A stretch of 64,000 nt of DNA from Flexilinea sp. (GCA_026645735.1 JAPKMT010000006.1:38739-102738), one strand, 5' to 3'; shown: positions 35,440 to 45,629, counted from the first letter of the stretch. Numbers and translations: made by a program. Notes: generated by a model not told the origin, from the letters alone.

Positions 35440-35698
35440 TATGATTATTTTGAGTTTTCCAAAAAAATATTCGAATTTAAAACGCTATCTTTTTTGTAAA
35501 AAAGAGAAATTTATTCTTACTCAGAGATACTCAGCTGTTTTGTCATTGTAGTACAAACTGATACTGAGTTGATTCCGAACGAGTTTTGTATCAATCATAA
35601 TAACTATAGTTATATCGACATTGTGAGTCTAAAGAATAAAAGTCAAGAAATTAAGTCTTTATTAAGTCATCAAAAATCTAAAAAATTACTCTTATAGC
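35440..35698 (+). pseudogene. Possible decayed coding sequence after the GT-C gene
   Basis: From an ATG at 35440 a frame reads about 37 codons and stops at TAG. A second frame, open from 35500 to a TAG at 35698, reads about 66 codons (REIYSYSEIL ... SHQKSKKLLL) without a start codon. The two overlap as expected after a frameshift. The second frame has amino-acid composition like a real protein but I recognise no family. It might be non-coding by chance. No other feature is seen between 35435 and 35744. Confidence 0.25.
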
Positions 35699-35744
35699 TT
35701 CGTGTTTTTGGAATTTTAATAATTGTTAACAACAAGGAGGCACC

Positions 35745-36392
35745 TCACATTTTTTTAAAATGACCAATTTCATATACATCGCCAAATAATCCCAAGGGAC
35801 CAGTCATCCTCTTGATATTTATCGGAATAAGATGTTGAGATGATGCGATATAAACATCCTTTTCTGTCGAAAAATGATGTGAACGGATATCTGTCCCTAA
35901 TAAATGGAACATCATTACCATAAAAGGTCTTTCTATCGGAACCCCATAAACAACTTGTCCACCTTGTTTTAATACTCGCTTTATTTCTTTAAAGGCTTTA
36001 TCTTGGTCAGAAGTCTTCAGGTGTTCTAAAATACTAATTAATAAAACGGAATCAAAGAAATTATCCGGGTAAGGTAAAGATAAAATATTACCATTTTTTA
36101 GATTTAAGTTAACTTTTTTTTCAGCAAATTTCTTTTGAATCAAATCCACATCAGCGGTTAGATCCAATCCAAAAATCTCCTTGTAAGTATCATTCAGGTT
36201 TAAGAATGAGACACCTGAACCAAATCCAATTTCCAAAATTTTTTCACCACCAATTAATTCTTCCAGACACAATTCAATTCGTCGGCGATACATTTTCCCA
36301 ATAACAGGCAAATCATAAAATTTAATTGGATCTTTTTTATCTACACCAATATATTCACTGATCGGTAGCAGTTTTAATTGAACATTCGTCAT
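35745..36392 (-). CDS. Class I SAM-dependent methyltransferase
   Basis: A 215-residue enzyme with SAM motif ILEIGFGSGVSFLNL at about residue 52, GLDLTADVD (acidic end of strand 2), and SVLLISILEHLKTSDQDKAFKEIKRVLKQGG (motifs IV-VI). No membrane segment. It stands between convergent and tandem glycan genes and may methylate a sugar or a lipid intermediate. Start ATG at 36392; the TTG directly before it is also possible; AAGGA lies 10 nt upstream. Composition is AT-rich like its neighbours. Confidence 0.85.
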   Translation of the reverse strand: MTNVQLKLLPISEYIGVDKKDPIKFYDLPVIGKMYRRRIELCLEELIGGEKILEIGFGSGVSFLNLNDTYKEIFGLDLTADVDLIQKKFAEKKVNLNLKNGNILSLPYPDNFFDSVLLISILEHLKTSDQDKAFKEIKRVLKQGGQVVYGVPIERPFMVMMFHLLGTDIRSHHFSTEKDVYIASSQHLIPINIKRMTGPLGLFGDVYEIGHFKKM

Positions 36393-36750
36393 CAAATAAA
36401 AATCCTTTGCATAGTATCTATTTCTATTTCACTATTTTTCATGTAACTGTTATTATTTTTTCCTTATTAGGACGATATAATAAAAATTCAATAACAAACA
36501 ATTCTCCTAATATTTCGAATCATTGAATGATAAAGAATCCGTTCGTGATTATAATATTTTTATAATCTAATTTCCAAAACAAATGACTCCAATATGGAAC
36601 AAGACATCTTTTGGACATACTATCGGAAAACAGGTACTTTATTTTTATCATCGGAGAAAAATTTTCAATAATCCAATCTACATACATTAATTCTTCGCAT
36701 ATTTCGAATTGATGGTTGTTAGTTTATTTAATAAATAATGAAAAAAATTC
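36393..36750. other. Intergenic stretch with loose hairpin-element ends
   Basis: No gene is seen in these 358 nt. TAATATTTCGAATC near 36509 and GCATATTTCGAATTG near 36696 resemble outer ends of the hairpin elements, but no long stem links them. The sequence is very AT-rich. Confidence 0.4.
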
Positions 36751-38172
36751 TTAAACAAACTTAATTCTCCTTGCAGCAAACATTATCATCTTTAATAATA
36801 ACCAACCGTGCCTCCATCGATGGATGTTTGTTGTCCCATAAATTCTTTCCTGATATCGAATAGGAAGATCAACGATTTTTAAACCAATTTTCGATGCTCC
36901 AAAAAGCAAATCATAATCCCCGAAAGGATCAAAATCGCCAAAATATGATCGATTTGCAACAATCTTTTCATAGTCTTCCTTAAATAAGACTTTCGTACCG
37001 CACAATGTATCTTTTATTGGCTGCCCTAATAAATAGGAGAAAGTCATACTGAAGAATTTGTTGCCAATAAAATTAATTGGCCTCATCGCGTGTTTTTCCA
37101 TCGGATAGACAAGTCGGACACCATTGATAAATTCGCCCTTATTGGTAATTAGCGCTTCATAAAAACGGGGTAAATCTTCTGGCGGAACGGTGAGATCGGC
37201 ATCTAATATCATTAGAACGTTGCCTGTAGCATGTTGAAATCCTTTTCGTACAGCATCCCCTTTCCCTTTACCATCTTGTTTTAGAAGCAATATCTTTCTT
37301 TCTGGAAAGAGTTTCATAACTTCTTCTATTTTTTGATAGGTGTTGTCAGATGAATTCCCTTCAATAAATATTATTTCTGTTCCCAATCCCATTTCGGGTA
37401 CACGTTCCAAAATATTCATGATATTCCCAGCCTCATTCCGCGCTGGTACGATAACTGAAACAGAATAGTTTTTTTCTGTATTTGGTTTCAATCGAGCCAA
37501 CATGAAATTTGATAGTGCCAACTGATTGAATGGCGGAATTTTTACAAGTACCTTATTGAATAAATAATTGATAATTGGGAAATGGAGTGGAAATAAAATT
37601 TCTTGCCAACTCTTCAGTGTTTCAAAGTCAGTCAGATGAAGAAGATTGGAAAGATCAGATTTCGTTATCCAATTTTGCTGTAGAGTTTTCTTCGAAAAAC
37701 CAAAAAATTGTGAAAGGCTGAGAATTGGTTGCCAAAGACGGCTATAAAAATTGATAATCAGACGAGTTCTGGAGTTACAGTAATCCTGAATTACTTGAAA
37801 AACAGATTGTATATCCCATAAATCATTAACAATATCGGACAATATGATGAAATCAAATGTTTCTTCCTGAATAACTGAGGAAATATTCATGATATCCACA
37901 CAATAGAAATCGAGTTCGTCATGACGCTTCTTTGCCAGTTCTATTTGTTTTTTCGAAAAATCGATACCAACGCCATAGGATGGTTTCACAAATGCCAATA
38001 AATCGCCATTTCCACAACCAATCTCCAAAACTCGAGATCCGCGCGGTATCAAAATTTGATAAATTTGATTAATTCGAAAGTGATAACTCTTGTGAAAAAC
38101 ATTCTCAATGGTTAAATCGGCATTTTTATTCCAAAAACGTATTCGTTCATTCAAAAATTCTTCATAACTCAT
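36751..38172 (-). CDS. Fusion of SAM methyltransferase and GT2 glycosyltransferase
   Basis: A 473-residue two-domain protein. Residues 1-200 form a methyltransferase with VLEIGCGNGDLLAF (about 47-60), VGIDFSKKQIELAKKRH and DFIILSDIVNDLWD. From about residue 235 a GT2 domain follows: VSVIVPARNEAGNIMNIL, FIEGNSSDNT, GKGDAVRKGFQHA, MILDADLTVPPEDL (D-A-D metal site near 323), DTLCGTKV, YGTTNIHRWRHG. The GT2 half resembles enzymes that make polyprenyl-phosphate sugars. The fusion places methylation and glycosyl transfer on one chain; both active sites look intact. No membrane segments of the DPM type at the end. Confidence 0.9.
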   Translation of the reverse strand: MSYEEFLNERIRFWNKNADLTIENVFHKSYHFRINQIYQILIPRGSRVLEIGCGNGDLLAFVKPSYGVGIDFSKKQIELAKKRHDELDFYCVDIMNISSVIQEETFDFIILSDIVNDLWDIQSVFQVIQDYCNSRTRLIINFYSRLWQPILSLSQFFGFSKKTLQQNWITKSDLSNLLHLTDFETLKSWQEILFPLHFPIINYLFNKVLVKIPPFNQLALSNFMLARLKPNTEKNYSVSVIVPARNEAGNIMNILERVPEMGLGTEIIFIEGNSSDNTYQKIEEVMKLFPERKILLLKQDGKGKGDAVRKGFQHATGNVLMILDADLTVPPEDLPRFYEALITNKGEFINGVRLVYPMEKHAMRPINFIGNKFFSMTFSYLLGQPIKDTLCGTKVLFKEDYEKIVANRSYFGDFDPFGDYDLLFGASKIGLKIVDLPIRYQERIYGTTNIHRWRHGWLLLKMIMFAARRIKFV

Positions 38173-38424
38173 TAGTTAAACCTCTTCGAATCCTCAATTG
38201 AAAAAAAACGTCATGATTGAAATTGATAATTCCATTTGATCTGTTTGGTCATAATTTGGGAAAAATATTTCTAGGTAAAAAGCAATTTTATTTTGATTCA
38301 TGATATTATTTATTATTATTTCTTCATTTATAATGATCTCTAATATTACTCTATTCTGCGTCTTTTAACATACAGGGCAAAAAAATCTATTTATTAGGCT
38401 TAATCATTAGAAGAGTCACATCTC

Positions 38425-40269
38425 ATGAATAAAATTGTAAATCACAGTTTTTTTGGAACCTTTTCATTTAATATGAAGTCTCTTTTCGGAAGAAAAAGGA
38501 TAATCACTGACAGTTATCACAATGATCTGTTTTTTCTGGTTCCTGTTGTATTCAGCGGTTTGATTTTTTTAGCAGGCAGATATAATTGGGCAGAAAATTA
38601 CCAAAAATATTCGATTCGGGGTTATGTCAGCTCTGCTTTCCTGTTTATTTTCATGATCCCGTTAATTTACTTTCTTTTATCAGATTTTATCCCTAAAAAA
38701 AGAAAGTTCAACCGAATCATCACTTTTCTGATAGCTATTTGGTTTAGTCTTCCATACCACTGGCTAAACCTGGAAAAATTTTATTACTACCAAGAACGAC
38801 CAATAAGGTATCCTCCATATACAAATTATCCCGAAATCCAGACGAACTGGTTATCATTTTCAGAAAAAATTCGAAAAGACATGCCGAATGAGATCTTATT
38901 TTTCTTGATATTGATTCTACTTGGTCTTTTGGCCTTTTTATTTCCTTATTTACATGCAAAAAAGAAAGGCTGCAAAAAGGAAGAGCTAAAAAAAAGAGCG
39001 TTTTTATTCTTCCTTTTCCTACTTATCCTATTGCAAACATTTTTCCATTTGTCATTTCGGTCACCGTATACCTATTACAACAATTTTCGAAAACCATTGG
39101 ACTGGAAATTTGCATATGACAGCTTCTTATTCCCCGATCTTCAGGGTGTTGTAAATTCGGATATTCCTATCTTCACAGATATCGAGGACCATTTTACTGG
39201 ACAACCTCATGAAACAAATACGTTAATCATTCGTCGAGCTTTTCCGTTTTATGTCAACAGTCAATTCAGCTATTTCTTCAACAGATATTATTCCTTCATA
39301 ATTATTAATATCATACTCTGGTTTATCGCTAGTGCCTGTTCTTATAAGCTAGGCAATATTTGGTGGAATCGTGAAATTGGTGCCTATATGGCATTCTTTA
39401 CAAGCTGCGGACCTGGTTTCATCATGTTTGTTGCACAACCAATGTCATACCTTCCTGGTTATGCGTCTGTGATTATCATCATCTATCTTTTTGAAAGGTT
39501 AATTATCAAACGGATAAATCCTACAATAAAATCCTATATTTTTTTTGGTATTGCGCTTGGTTTTACTTTCTTAACTTATGATTTGTTTAGTTATATTTTC
39601 TTCTTTCTTTTATATGCTAAGTTCCGAAAACAATCTATTCCAAAATTATCCTTAAGCATTCTTCTGGGGTTAATGATTTCACTTGGATTTGTTTGGCTGC
39701 AAACAAATGTTTTGAAAATATCATTAAATAATGCTAACAGTAAATATTTATCTGAATCGATTGCCAATATTATTGATTTACTCAAAAAGGGATCGATAGG
39801 GGAGATTTATTTCTTAGCTACGAATCTATTCGGTAATTTTATTTCATTACTAACAAAAGCTTTCTTAGTAATTACATTTCTTTTAGCAATTTTTGGCCTT
39901 TTTCTAATTTGTGATTCGGACAAGTTGAATATTAAAATTCTGAGCCTTTTACTAATTCTTCCAGTATTTCTAAATTTTTCCATACTATATTATGGTCGAA
40001 CTACGTTTCCTGCTTTTTACAAGGGCACAGAATATATGAGCGATTATCCCAGATTATATTATTCAGCATATCCTGCAATTTATCTATTATCAGCTGGTTT
40101 CTTATTTGAAGTAAGAAATTTCTTTTTAAAAATAAACTTGAAATGGGCAGGAGACTTTATTGTTGTCGGTTTTTTGCTGTTAGTTTGGATAATAAGCAAT
40201 ATTGATTCTTTCGGATACTTACCTCAACTATATTTCTATTTTGGATATTCATACAACGGTTTTTATTAG
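38425..40269 (+). CDS. Large membrane protein, probable GT-C type
   Basis: A 614-residue polytopic protein of unknown family, with about 13 hydrophobic segments. Between the fourth and fifth a hydrophilic external loop (residues about 215-275) contains acidic groups, FTDIEDHFTGQPHE; the later part shows the pattern 'GNIWWNREIGAYMAFF' and YFGYS near the end. Context (GT-C gene after it, methyltransferase-GT2 before it, divergent) suggests polysaccharide or glycolipid assembly. No motif proves it. The ATG follows a modest AAGAG sequence. The sequence is AT-rich. Confidence 0.7.
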   Translation: MNKIVNHSFFGTFSFNMKSLFGRKRIITDSYHNDLFFLVPVVFSGLIFLAGRYNWAENYQKYSIRGYVSSAFLFIFMIPLIYFLLSDFIPKKRKFNRIITFLIAIWFSLPYHWLNLEKFYYYQERPIRYPPYTNYPEIQTNWLSFSEKIRKDMPNEILFFLILILLGLLAFLFPYLHAKKKGCKKEELKKRAFLFFLFLLILLQTFFHLSFRSPYTYYNNFRKPLDWKFAYDSFLFPDLQGVVNSDIPIFTDIEDHFTGQPHETNTLIIRRAFPFYVNSQFSYFFNRYYSFIIINIILWFIASACSYKLGNIWWNREIGAYMAFFTSCGPGFIMFVAQPMSYLPGYASVIIIIYLFERLIIKRINPTIKSYIFFGIALGFTFLTYDLFSYIFFFLLYAKFRKQSIPKLSLSILLGLMISLGFVWLQTNVLKISLNNANSKYLSESIANIIDLLKKGSIGEIYFLATNLFGNFISLLTKAFLVITFLLAIFGLFLICDSDKLNIKILSLLLILPVFLNFSILYYGRTTFPAFYKGTEYMSDYPRLYYSAYPAIYLLSAGFLFEVRNFFLKINLKWAGDFIVVGFLLLVWIISNIDSFGYLPQLYFYFGYSYNGFY

Positions 40270-40412
40270 TAAGCCGTCAAATTAAGAGCAAAAAAAGATT
40301 AATCAGAAATAATTGAAATTTTTAATGATGAGAACAATTATTAATGTTTTTTCGAATGAGTATATCAATCTGTGCGCCAAAAATATATTTTTAAAAATGA
40401 AAATCAGGATTT

Positions 40413-41909
40413 ATGGAAACTAACCTAAAGATAAAAACTCAACACATTTCGACTTGTTTGCTTTTTCTTATCTTAATCACAAATTTTATTATGGTTTTAT
40501 CTTCTTTTACTCATGGCCACGGTTGGGGAGATGATTTCGCATCCTATATCCTTCAGGCAAAAAGTATCCTTTCTAGATCGACAGCGGATTTCTACCAAAG
40601 AAATTCTTATACAATTCTCAATTCATCGATTATTCTCGGTCCGGTAGCATATCCTTGGGGATATCCATTGATTCTTTCTCCCGTATACGCAGTTTTTGGG
40701 CTTAATCGTATTGCCTTAAAGCTTCCAAATGCTATATTTTTTATTTTGTTCCTTGTGATTTTCGACAGACTTCTAAAGAAGCGGATCTCGGATGCAGGGA
40801 GAATCCTGATCATCGCGATCCTTGCTTTCAACCCATATTTCCTCTCTTTTCAAAACCAGGTTTTATCAGATATTCCTTTCTTGTTTTTTTCAACTTTTTC
40901 CATCTTTCTAATAGATTTATTTTACTTTTCACAAAATCGAATGAAAAATGTTTTAATCAAGTACATAATTCTTGGATTTTCGATATTCTTTTCAACGTTT
41001 GTAAGAACAATCGGGATCACACTGCTTCCAACTCTTTTAGTAATTCAGTTTTTTTTTGTTCGAAAAAATTGGAACCAGGAACGAAATAAAATCTCTCAAA
41101 TCCTAATTCAAAGCATTCCTTATTTATCGTTTATTTTTTTCTGGATAATCTCTTCATTGATTTTTCCAAAAGGGGAATCCTCTTATTTGCTATCGATATC
41201 TTCGAAAGATTTATTCGGAATCTTTAAAGGCAATCTACTCTATTATTTTTTTCTAATCAGCGAAATTCTCCCATTTGGCCTTTGGAATCTCAATTTTTAT
41301 TCTATGTTATTACTATTTATGGTTGTCGGGCTCATTTGCACGCTGCGTAAAGATTACCTGTTCTTTGTATTTTCAATGTTTCAATTGACTGTGGCACTAT
41401 TCTGGCCAACAAAAATTGGACCCAGGATGATTTTTTCGATCATACCTTTTTTCTTTTACGATTCTCTTATCGGAATGGAATGCTGCATTTCCTGGCTAAA
41501 GAAACCGTTACAAAAATATATTCAGATCATTGGATCCATTTTTTGGATTGTTTTGCTTATTCTGTCATTTAAAGAGAGTCTTGCAATTGTTAAAGAAAGA
41601 CGCATGAATCTTCAAAAATTGAGTGAGCCATTTGATGCAATCAGTGGCGATATGTTCAACTTTATTCGGGGAAACACCCCTGAGGACAGTATTATTGTTT
41701 TTTTCAAACCACGCGCGATGCATTTGATGACGGATCGCAATGCTGTTGCCATCGATAATTGCAGTGATTTATCGAAAGGGAATTTTTTAGTAATGATTCA
41801 CCAAAATTACAATGGGCAAATTTCTCAAAATAATCTCGATACATGTGGTATTGAGAAAAAGTTAGTCTATGATAACCGGGAATTTTCTGTGTACGAGCTA
41901 ATTAAATAA
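40413..41909 (+). CDS. GT-C membrane glycosyltransferase, GT39-like
   Basis: A 498-residue polytopic protein. Just after the first membrane segment comes GWGDDFASYILQAKSIL, the acidic pair and helix typical of GT39/ArnT-like enzymes; then WGYPLILSPVYAVFGLNRIALKLPNAIFF, which matches the 'PPGYPxxLxPxxxLFG...aRL' layout. The C-terminal ~80 residues are soluble and external (DMFNFIRGNTPEDSIIVFFKPR). It probably uses a polyprenyl-phosphate sugar. Separated by 143 nt from the gene before, so it may have its own promoter. It ends at the hairpin element facing topA. Confidence 0.85.
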   Translation: METNLKIKTQHISTCLLFLILITNFIMVLSSFTHGHGWGDDFASYILQAKSILSRSTADFYQRNSYTILNSSIILGPVAYPWGYPLILSPVYAVFGLNRIALKLPNAIFFILFLVIFDRLLKKRISDAGRILIIAILAFNPYFLSFQNQVLSDIPFLFFSTFSIFLIDLFYFSQNRMKNVLIKYIILGFSIFFSTFVRTIGITLLPTLLVIQFFFVRKNWNQERNKISQILIQSIPYLSFIFFWIISSLIFPKGESSYLLSISSKDLFGIFKGNLLYYFFLISEILPFGLWNLNFYSMLLLFMVVGLICTLRKDYLFFVFSMFQLTVALFWPTKIGPRMIFSIIPFFFYDSLIGMECCISWLKKPLQKYIQIIGSIFWIVLLILSFKESLAIVKERRMNLQKLSEPFDAISGDMFNFIRGNTPEDSIIVFFKPRAMHLMTDRNAVAIDNCSDLSKGNFLVMIHQNYNGQISQNNLDTCGIEKKLVYDNREFSVYELIK

Positions 41910-41911
41910 CA

Positions 41912-42016
41912 GCAATTCGGAATTTTTTAAGCTTTTCGACTATATAAACAATAGTGTTATTTTTGTGAAGCACAAAAATAACACTATTGTTTCTTTCCAT
42001 ATTTCTAACTGTTATT
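41912..42016. repeat. Intergenic hairpin element, copy 5
   Basis: A perfect 21-bp stem, 41947-41967/41971-41991, loop AAG. Left flank AGCAATTCGGAATTTTTT and right flank TTTCCATATTTCTAACTGTT match the outer arms of the other copies. It lies between the convergent ends of the GT-C gene and topA. Confidence 0.9.
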
Positions 42017-42026
42017 ATTCAGTGCA

Positions 42027-44435
42027 TTAATCTTCTGTATTTTCGACCTCGTGTTTGCAGTCAGCGCATTGAATTTTATTTTTACTCATCTCAACCATCA
42101 AGCCACCACATTCAGGGCATTTGGTCTTGACCGGTTTTTTCCAGGAAACGAACTGACATTCCGGATAAGCGGAGCATCCATAGAAAACCCTGCCATTTTT
42201 AGATCGTCTGACAACGATATTTTTTCCGCAGACAGGACATGGTATTCCAATATTCTGAATGATCGGCTCGGTATATTTGCAACCCGGAAATCCGCTGCAG
42301 GAAATAAATTTACCAAACCGTCCTTGTCGAATAATCAAATCACGTCCGCATTCCGGGCAGGGACGTCCCACTTTTTCAGGTTCTGGTTTTGTTTTTGGCA
42401 ACTCAACAATGGCTTGGTTTAGCGCAGGTTCAAACTCGGAATAGAATTCTCCAACCACTTTACGCCAGTTTTTCTCACCTTCAGCGACTTTATCCAACTC
42501 TTCTTCCAAAAATGAAGTGAATTTCACATCGACTATTGAAGAAAAACCTTTCACAAGCAGGTCATTTACAATGATGCCTGTTTCGGTTGGATATAATCTT
42601 TTGGATTCCCGATTGACATATCCTCTTGCCTGAATAGTAGAAAGAATTGAAGCGTATGTTGAAGGTCTGCCAATTCCATTCTCTTCCAATGTTTTGACCA
42701 AGGTAGCTTCTGTATACCGGGCAGGTGGCTGCGTAAAATGCTGTTCCGGAATTAACTGCAGGCATTTTTGTTTTTGACCTTCAAACAAACCTTCAGGAAA
42801 TTTTGTGTTTTCCATTTCATCGAACTTGAAATCTTCATCCTGGCTTTCCTCATATAACACTAAAAATCCCTGAAACTGGATTTTTGAACCGGAAGAACGG
42901 AACAAGTATTGATTCTGGTAATCTGCAGCTACGTCGATCGATATCGTATCATAAACAGCATCTTCCATTTGAGAAGCTAAAAATCGCTGCCAAATCAATT
43001 GGTATAAGCGAAATTGGTCTCTGCCTAAGAATTCTTTCATGCGATCCGGAGTCCGATTGACATCCGTCGGCCGAATCGCTTCATGTGCTTCCTGTGCACC
43101 TTTTGACCTGGTTTTATATTGCGGCATTTTTGCGGGTGCGTATGAAGAGCCATAGCGATTGATAATAAAATCGTGGGCATCTTTCTGTGCAATTTCGGAT
43201 ATATTAGTTGAATCGGTTCGCATGTACGTGATTAAACCCGTGCTGCCCTCCGAGCCAATATCCATACCTTCATAAAGCTGTTGAGCAAGAGCCATTGTTC
43301 GATTGGCTGTGAAACCAAGTCTCTTGGATGCTTCCTGCTGCAGCGTCGATGTCGTAAATGGAGCTGAAGGCTTTCGGCGGCGAGTGCCTTTTTTAATACT
43401 CTGGATCACAAAATCTGCTTTTTTCAGATTGGCAAGATGAGTTCGAACACTACTCTCATCACCCAATTCAGGATCTTTCCCGTTGATTTTTTGCAGACGC
43501 GAGAAGAAGGTCCCCTTCACTCCCTCGGGCTGTAACTCCACAGTTATCGTCCAATACTCTTTTGCCTTAAAATTTTCAATTTCCCGTTCACGATCAACCA
43601 CCAGCCGAACAGCAACGGATTGAACACGCCCGGCAGAAAGATGTCCCTGGACCTTTGCCCAAAGTAACGGACTTAATTTGTAACCGACCAACCGGTCTAA
43701 AATTCTTCTTGCCTGTTGCGCATCAACGAGGTTCATATCAATAGAACGCGGAGCATCAAAAGCTGCTTTAATTGCAGGTTGGGTGATTTCATGAAACACA
43801 ACACGGTCCACTCGTTCCGGGTCAATTGCTGCGGATTCCAACAAATGCCACGCAATCGCCTCCCCTTCCCGGTCAGGGTCGGTTGCAAGATAGATTTTTT
43901 TCGACTTTCTTGCAAGTTCCGTCAATTCTTTGACTAACTGCCGTTTTTCATTGGGAACGCGGTATTCAGGTTCAAAATTATTCTCGACAGATACCGATAA
44001 TGTGGATTTTTTCAGATCACGAACATGTCCGATTGAGGCACGCACTGCATAGCCATGTCCTAAAAACCGACCTACGGTTTTCGCTTTGGCAGGAGATTCT
44101 ACAATGACAAGTTTCTGATCGGATAATCCTGATTTGGCAGATTTCTCATTCTTCAATACCGTTGTTTTTAGACTCTTCCCGCTATTCTTGCTGATAGATT
44201 TGGCCGCAGCAGTTTTCTTGTTCGGGTCCTTCCTGACCTTTTTCTGTGGGTTTGTTTTCACCGCAACTTCTGGTTTTTGGACTCCTTCATGTGCAGATGT
44301 CAAACCCAATAAACTGAGTCTTGAACCACAAACACCGCAAGTTCCTTTTGTTACAGGTCTTCCGTTTGTTGAATATTCGGCGGAAGGTCTTTCAATCTCC
44401 CGTTTTTGTTTACATTTCAGGCAATATGCTTCCAA
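42027..44435 (-). CDS. topA: DNA topoisomerase I
   Basis: Relaxes negative supercoils through a 5'-phosphotyrosine. The Toprim domain (KLVIVESPAKAKTVGRFLG, DPDREGEAIAWHL) begins at about residue 108; the catalytic Tyr lies in TYMRTDS at about residue 402. The C-terminus holds three four-Cys zinc ribbons (CPECGRDL..., CPVCGKNI..., CPECGGLM...). The N-terminus is unusual: an extra zinc ribbon (CLKC...CGVC) and a Lys-rich linker of about 70 residues before Toprim. I choose the TTG at 44435, 5 nt after AGGAG that overlaps the manC stop; the longer frame to 44522 would run 79 nt into manC. Confidence 0.95.
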   Translation of the reverse strand: MEAYCLKCKQKREIERPSAEYSTNGRPVTKGTCGVCGSRLSLLGLTSAHEGVQKPEVAVKTNPQKKVRKDPNKKTAAAKSISKNSGKSLKTTVLKNEKSAKSGLSDQKLVIVESPAKAKTVGRFLGHGYAVRASIGHVRDLKKSTLSVSVENNFEPEYRVPNEKRQLVKELTELARKSKKIYLATDPDREGEAIAWHLLESAAIDPERVDRVVFHEITQPAIKAAFDAPRSIDMNLVDAQQARRILDRLVGYKLSPLLWAKVQGHLSAGRVQSVAVRLVVDREREIENFKAKEYWTITVELQPEGVKGTFFSRLQKINGKDPELGDESSVRTHLANLKKADFVIQSIKKGTRRRKPSAPFTTSTLQQEASKRLGFTANRTMALAQQLYEGMDIGSEGSTGLITYMRTDSTNISEIAQKDAHDFIINRYGSSYAPAKMPQYKTRSKGAQEAHEAIRPTDVNRTPDRMKEFLGRDQFRLYQLIWQRFLASQMEDAVYDTISIDVAADYQNQYLFRSSGSKIQFQGFLVLYEESQDEDFKFDEMENTKFPEGLFEGQKQKCLQLIPEQHFTQPPARYTEATLVKTLEENGIGRPSTYASILSTIQARGYVNRESKRLYPTETGIIVNDLLVKGFSSIVDVKFTSFLEEELDKVAEGEKNWRKVVGEFYSEFEPALNQAIVELPKTKPEPEKVGRPCPECGRDLIIRQGRFGKFISCSGFPGCKYTEPIIQNIGIPCPVCGKNIVVRRSKNGRVFYGCSAYPECQFVSWKKPVKTKCPECGGLMVEMSKNKIQCADCKHEVENTED

Positions 44436-44443
44436 GCGATCTC

Positions 44444-45547
44444 CTACAAATAGTTTTCCAGATGATTTGCTTTTAAATATGAAACAATTTCTCTTACAGT
44501 CTGAGTTTTCTCTTTTGGACAAACCAACACAGCATGATCCGTCTCAACAATAACAACATCTTTCATCCCGACAGCAACGATCAGTTTTTTTGGATTTTCC
44601 GAACAAATCAATGCTCCTTCGGTATCAATATAATGTGAACTGCAATTAATCGTGATATTTCCATTCGAATCCTGAGGAAGGACATCATATATGGAATCCC
44701 AGGAACCGATGTCGCTCCACCCCAGTGAAAAAGCAGGCAAAACAACCACTTGTTTTGCTTTTTCCATAATGCCATAATCGATCGTCACAGGCTGAATGGT
44801 TGGCCAAACCTCTTTCATCGCATTTTCATACATTCCAGATTCCATAGATTGCTTGATTTGGCCTAATTTTGCATATAAATCTGGAATGTGAAGAGAAATT
44901 TCTTCCAACACTCTGCTTGTTTTCCATAAAAACATGCCTGAATTCCAGGCATAATTTCCTGATTCGACAAAATGATCGGCTGTCTTCTGATCCGGTTTTT
45001 CGGTAAATCGGATCACTTGAAAGAGATCATGCGGAAAATTTGTCGGGATTTTTTCACCCTGCTCAATATAGCCCATTCCGGTTGACGGGAATGTCGGTTT
45101 GATTCCCAATGTTACCAGATTATCTTCTTCTGCCGCTTTGTAACCAAAGCAAAGCAATTGTTGAAAATAAGGGACATTTTGAATAAAATGGTCAGCGGTT
45201 AACACCGCCATCACAGAATTTTTTGAGCGGGTTTCCAGGTGGATTGCAGCCAAACCAATTACTGAAGCAGTTCCACGTGGAATTGGTTCGATCAGAAAAT
45301 TTTTTTCAGGTATCTTGTCCGATAATTTCTTTAGTTTTTCTGCTTGTTCAGACGTAGTCACCACTAAAGTGTGTTCTGCATCGATAATGCCTTCCAACCG
45401 ATCCAATGTTAGCTCGAACATGGTCTTTTCGCCTGAGATTTTTAACATTTGTTTCGGTTTTTCTTTTCTTGACCAGGGCCAAAGCCGCGTACCTCCCCCA
45501 CCTGCCATGATGACAGCATAAAATTCATTATTGTGTTGAATATCCAT
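44444..45547 (-). CDS. manC: Mannose-1-phosphate guanylyltransferase
   Basis: A 367-residue GDP-mannose pyrophosphorylase without the phosphomannose isomerase domain. The nucleotidyltransferase signature AGGGGTRLWPWSRKEKPKQML is at about residues 14-33; FTEKP, GNYAWNSGMF and SIGWSDIGSWDS-type (LGWSDIGSWDSIY) motifs follow. It supplies GDP-mannose, the likely donor for dolichol-phosphate-mannose-type GT2 enzymes in this window. The ATG at 45547 is preferred, because the upstream frame lacks typical sequence; the ribosome site is weak. topA is coupled directly behind it. Confidence 0.94.
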   Translation of the reverse strand: MDIQHNNEFYAVIMAGGGGTRLWPWSRKEKPKQMLKISGEKTMFELTLDRLEGIIDAEHTLVVTTSEQAEKLKKLSDKIPEKNFLIEPIPRGTASVIGLAAIHLETRSKNSVMAVLTADHFIQNVPYFQQLLCFGYKAAEEDNLVTLGIKPTFPSTGMGYIEQGEKIPTNFPHDLFQVIRFTEKPDQKTADHFVESGNYAWNSGMFLWKTSRVLEEISLHIPDLYAKLGQIKQSMESGMYENAMKEVWPTIQPVTIDYGIMEKAKQVVVLPAFSLGWSDIGSWDSIYDVLPQDSNGNITINCSSHYIDTEGALICSENPKKLIVAVGMKDVVIVETDHAVLVCPKEKTQTVREIVSYLKANHLENYL

Positions 45548-45629
45548 TGTAATGTCTCTTTTCACTAGTTTTGAGTATTGTATCAGCAATTCTTCAGAAT
45601 AAAAATCATTTTCCGCGATGGATTTGAAA

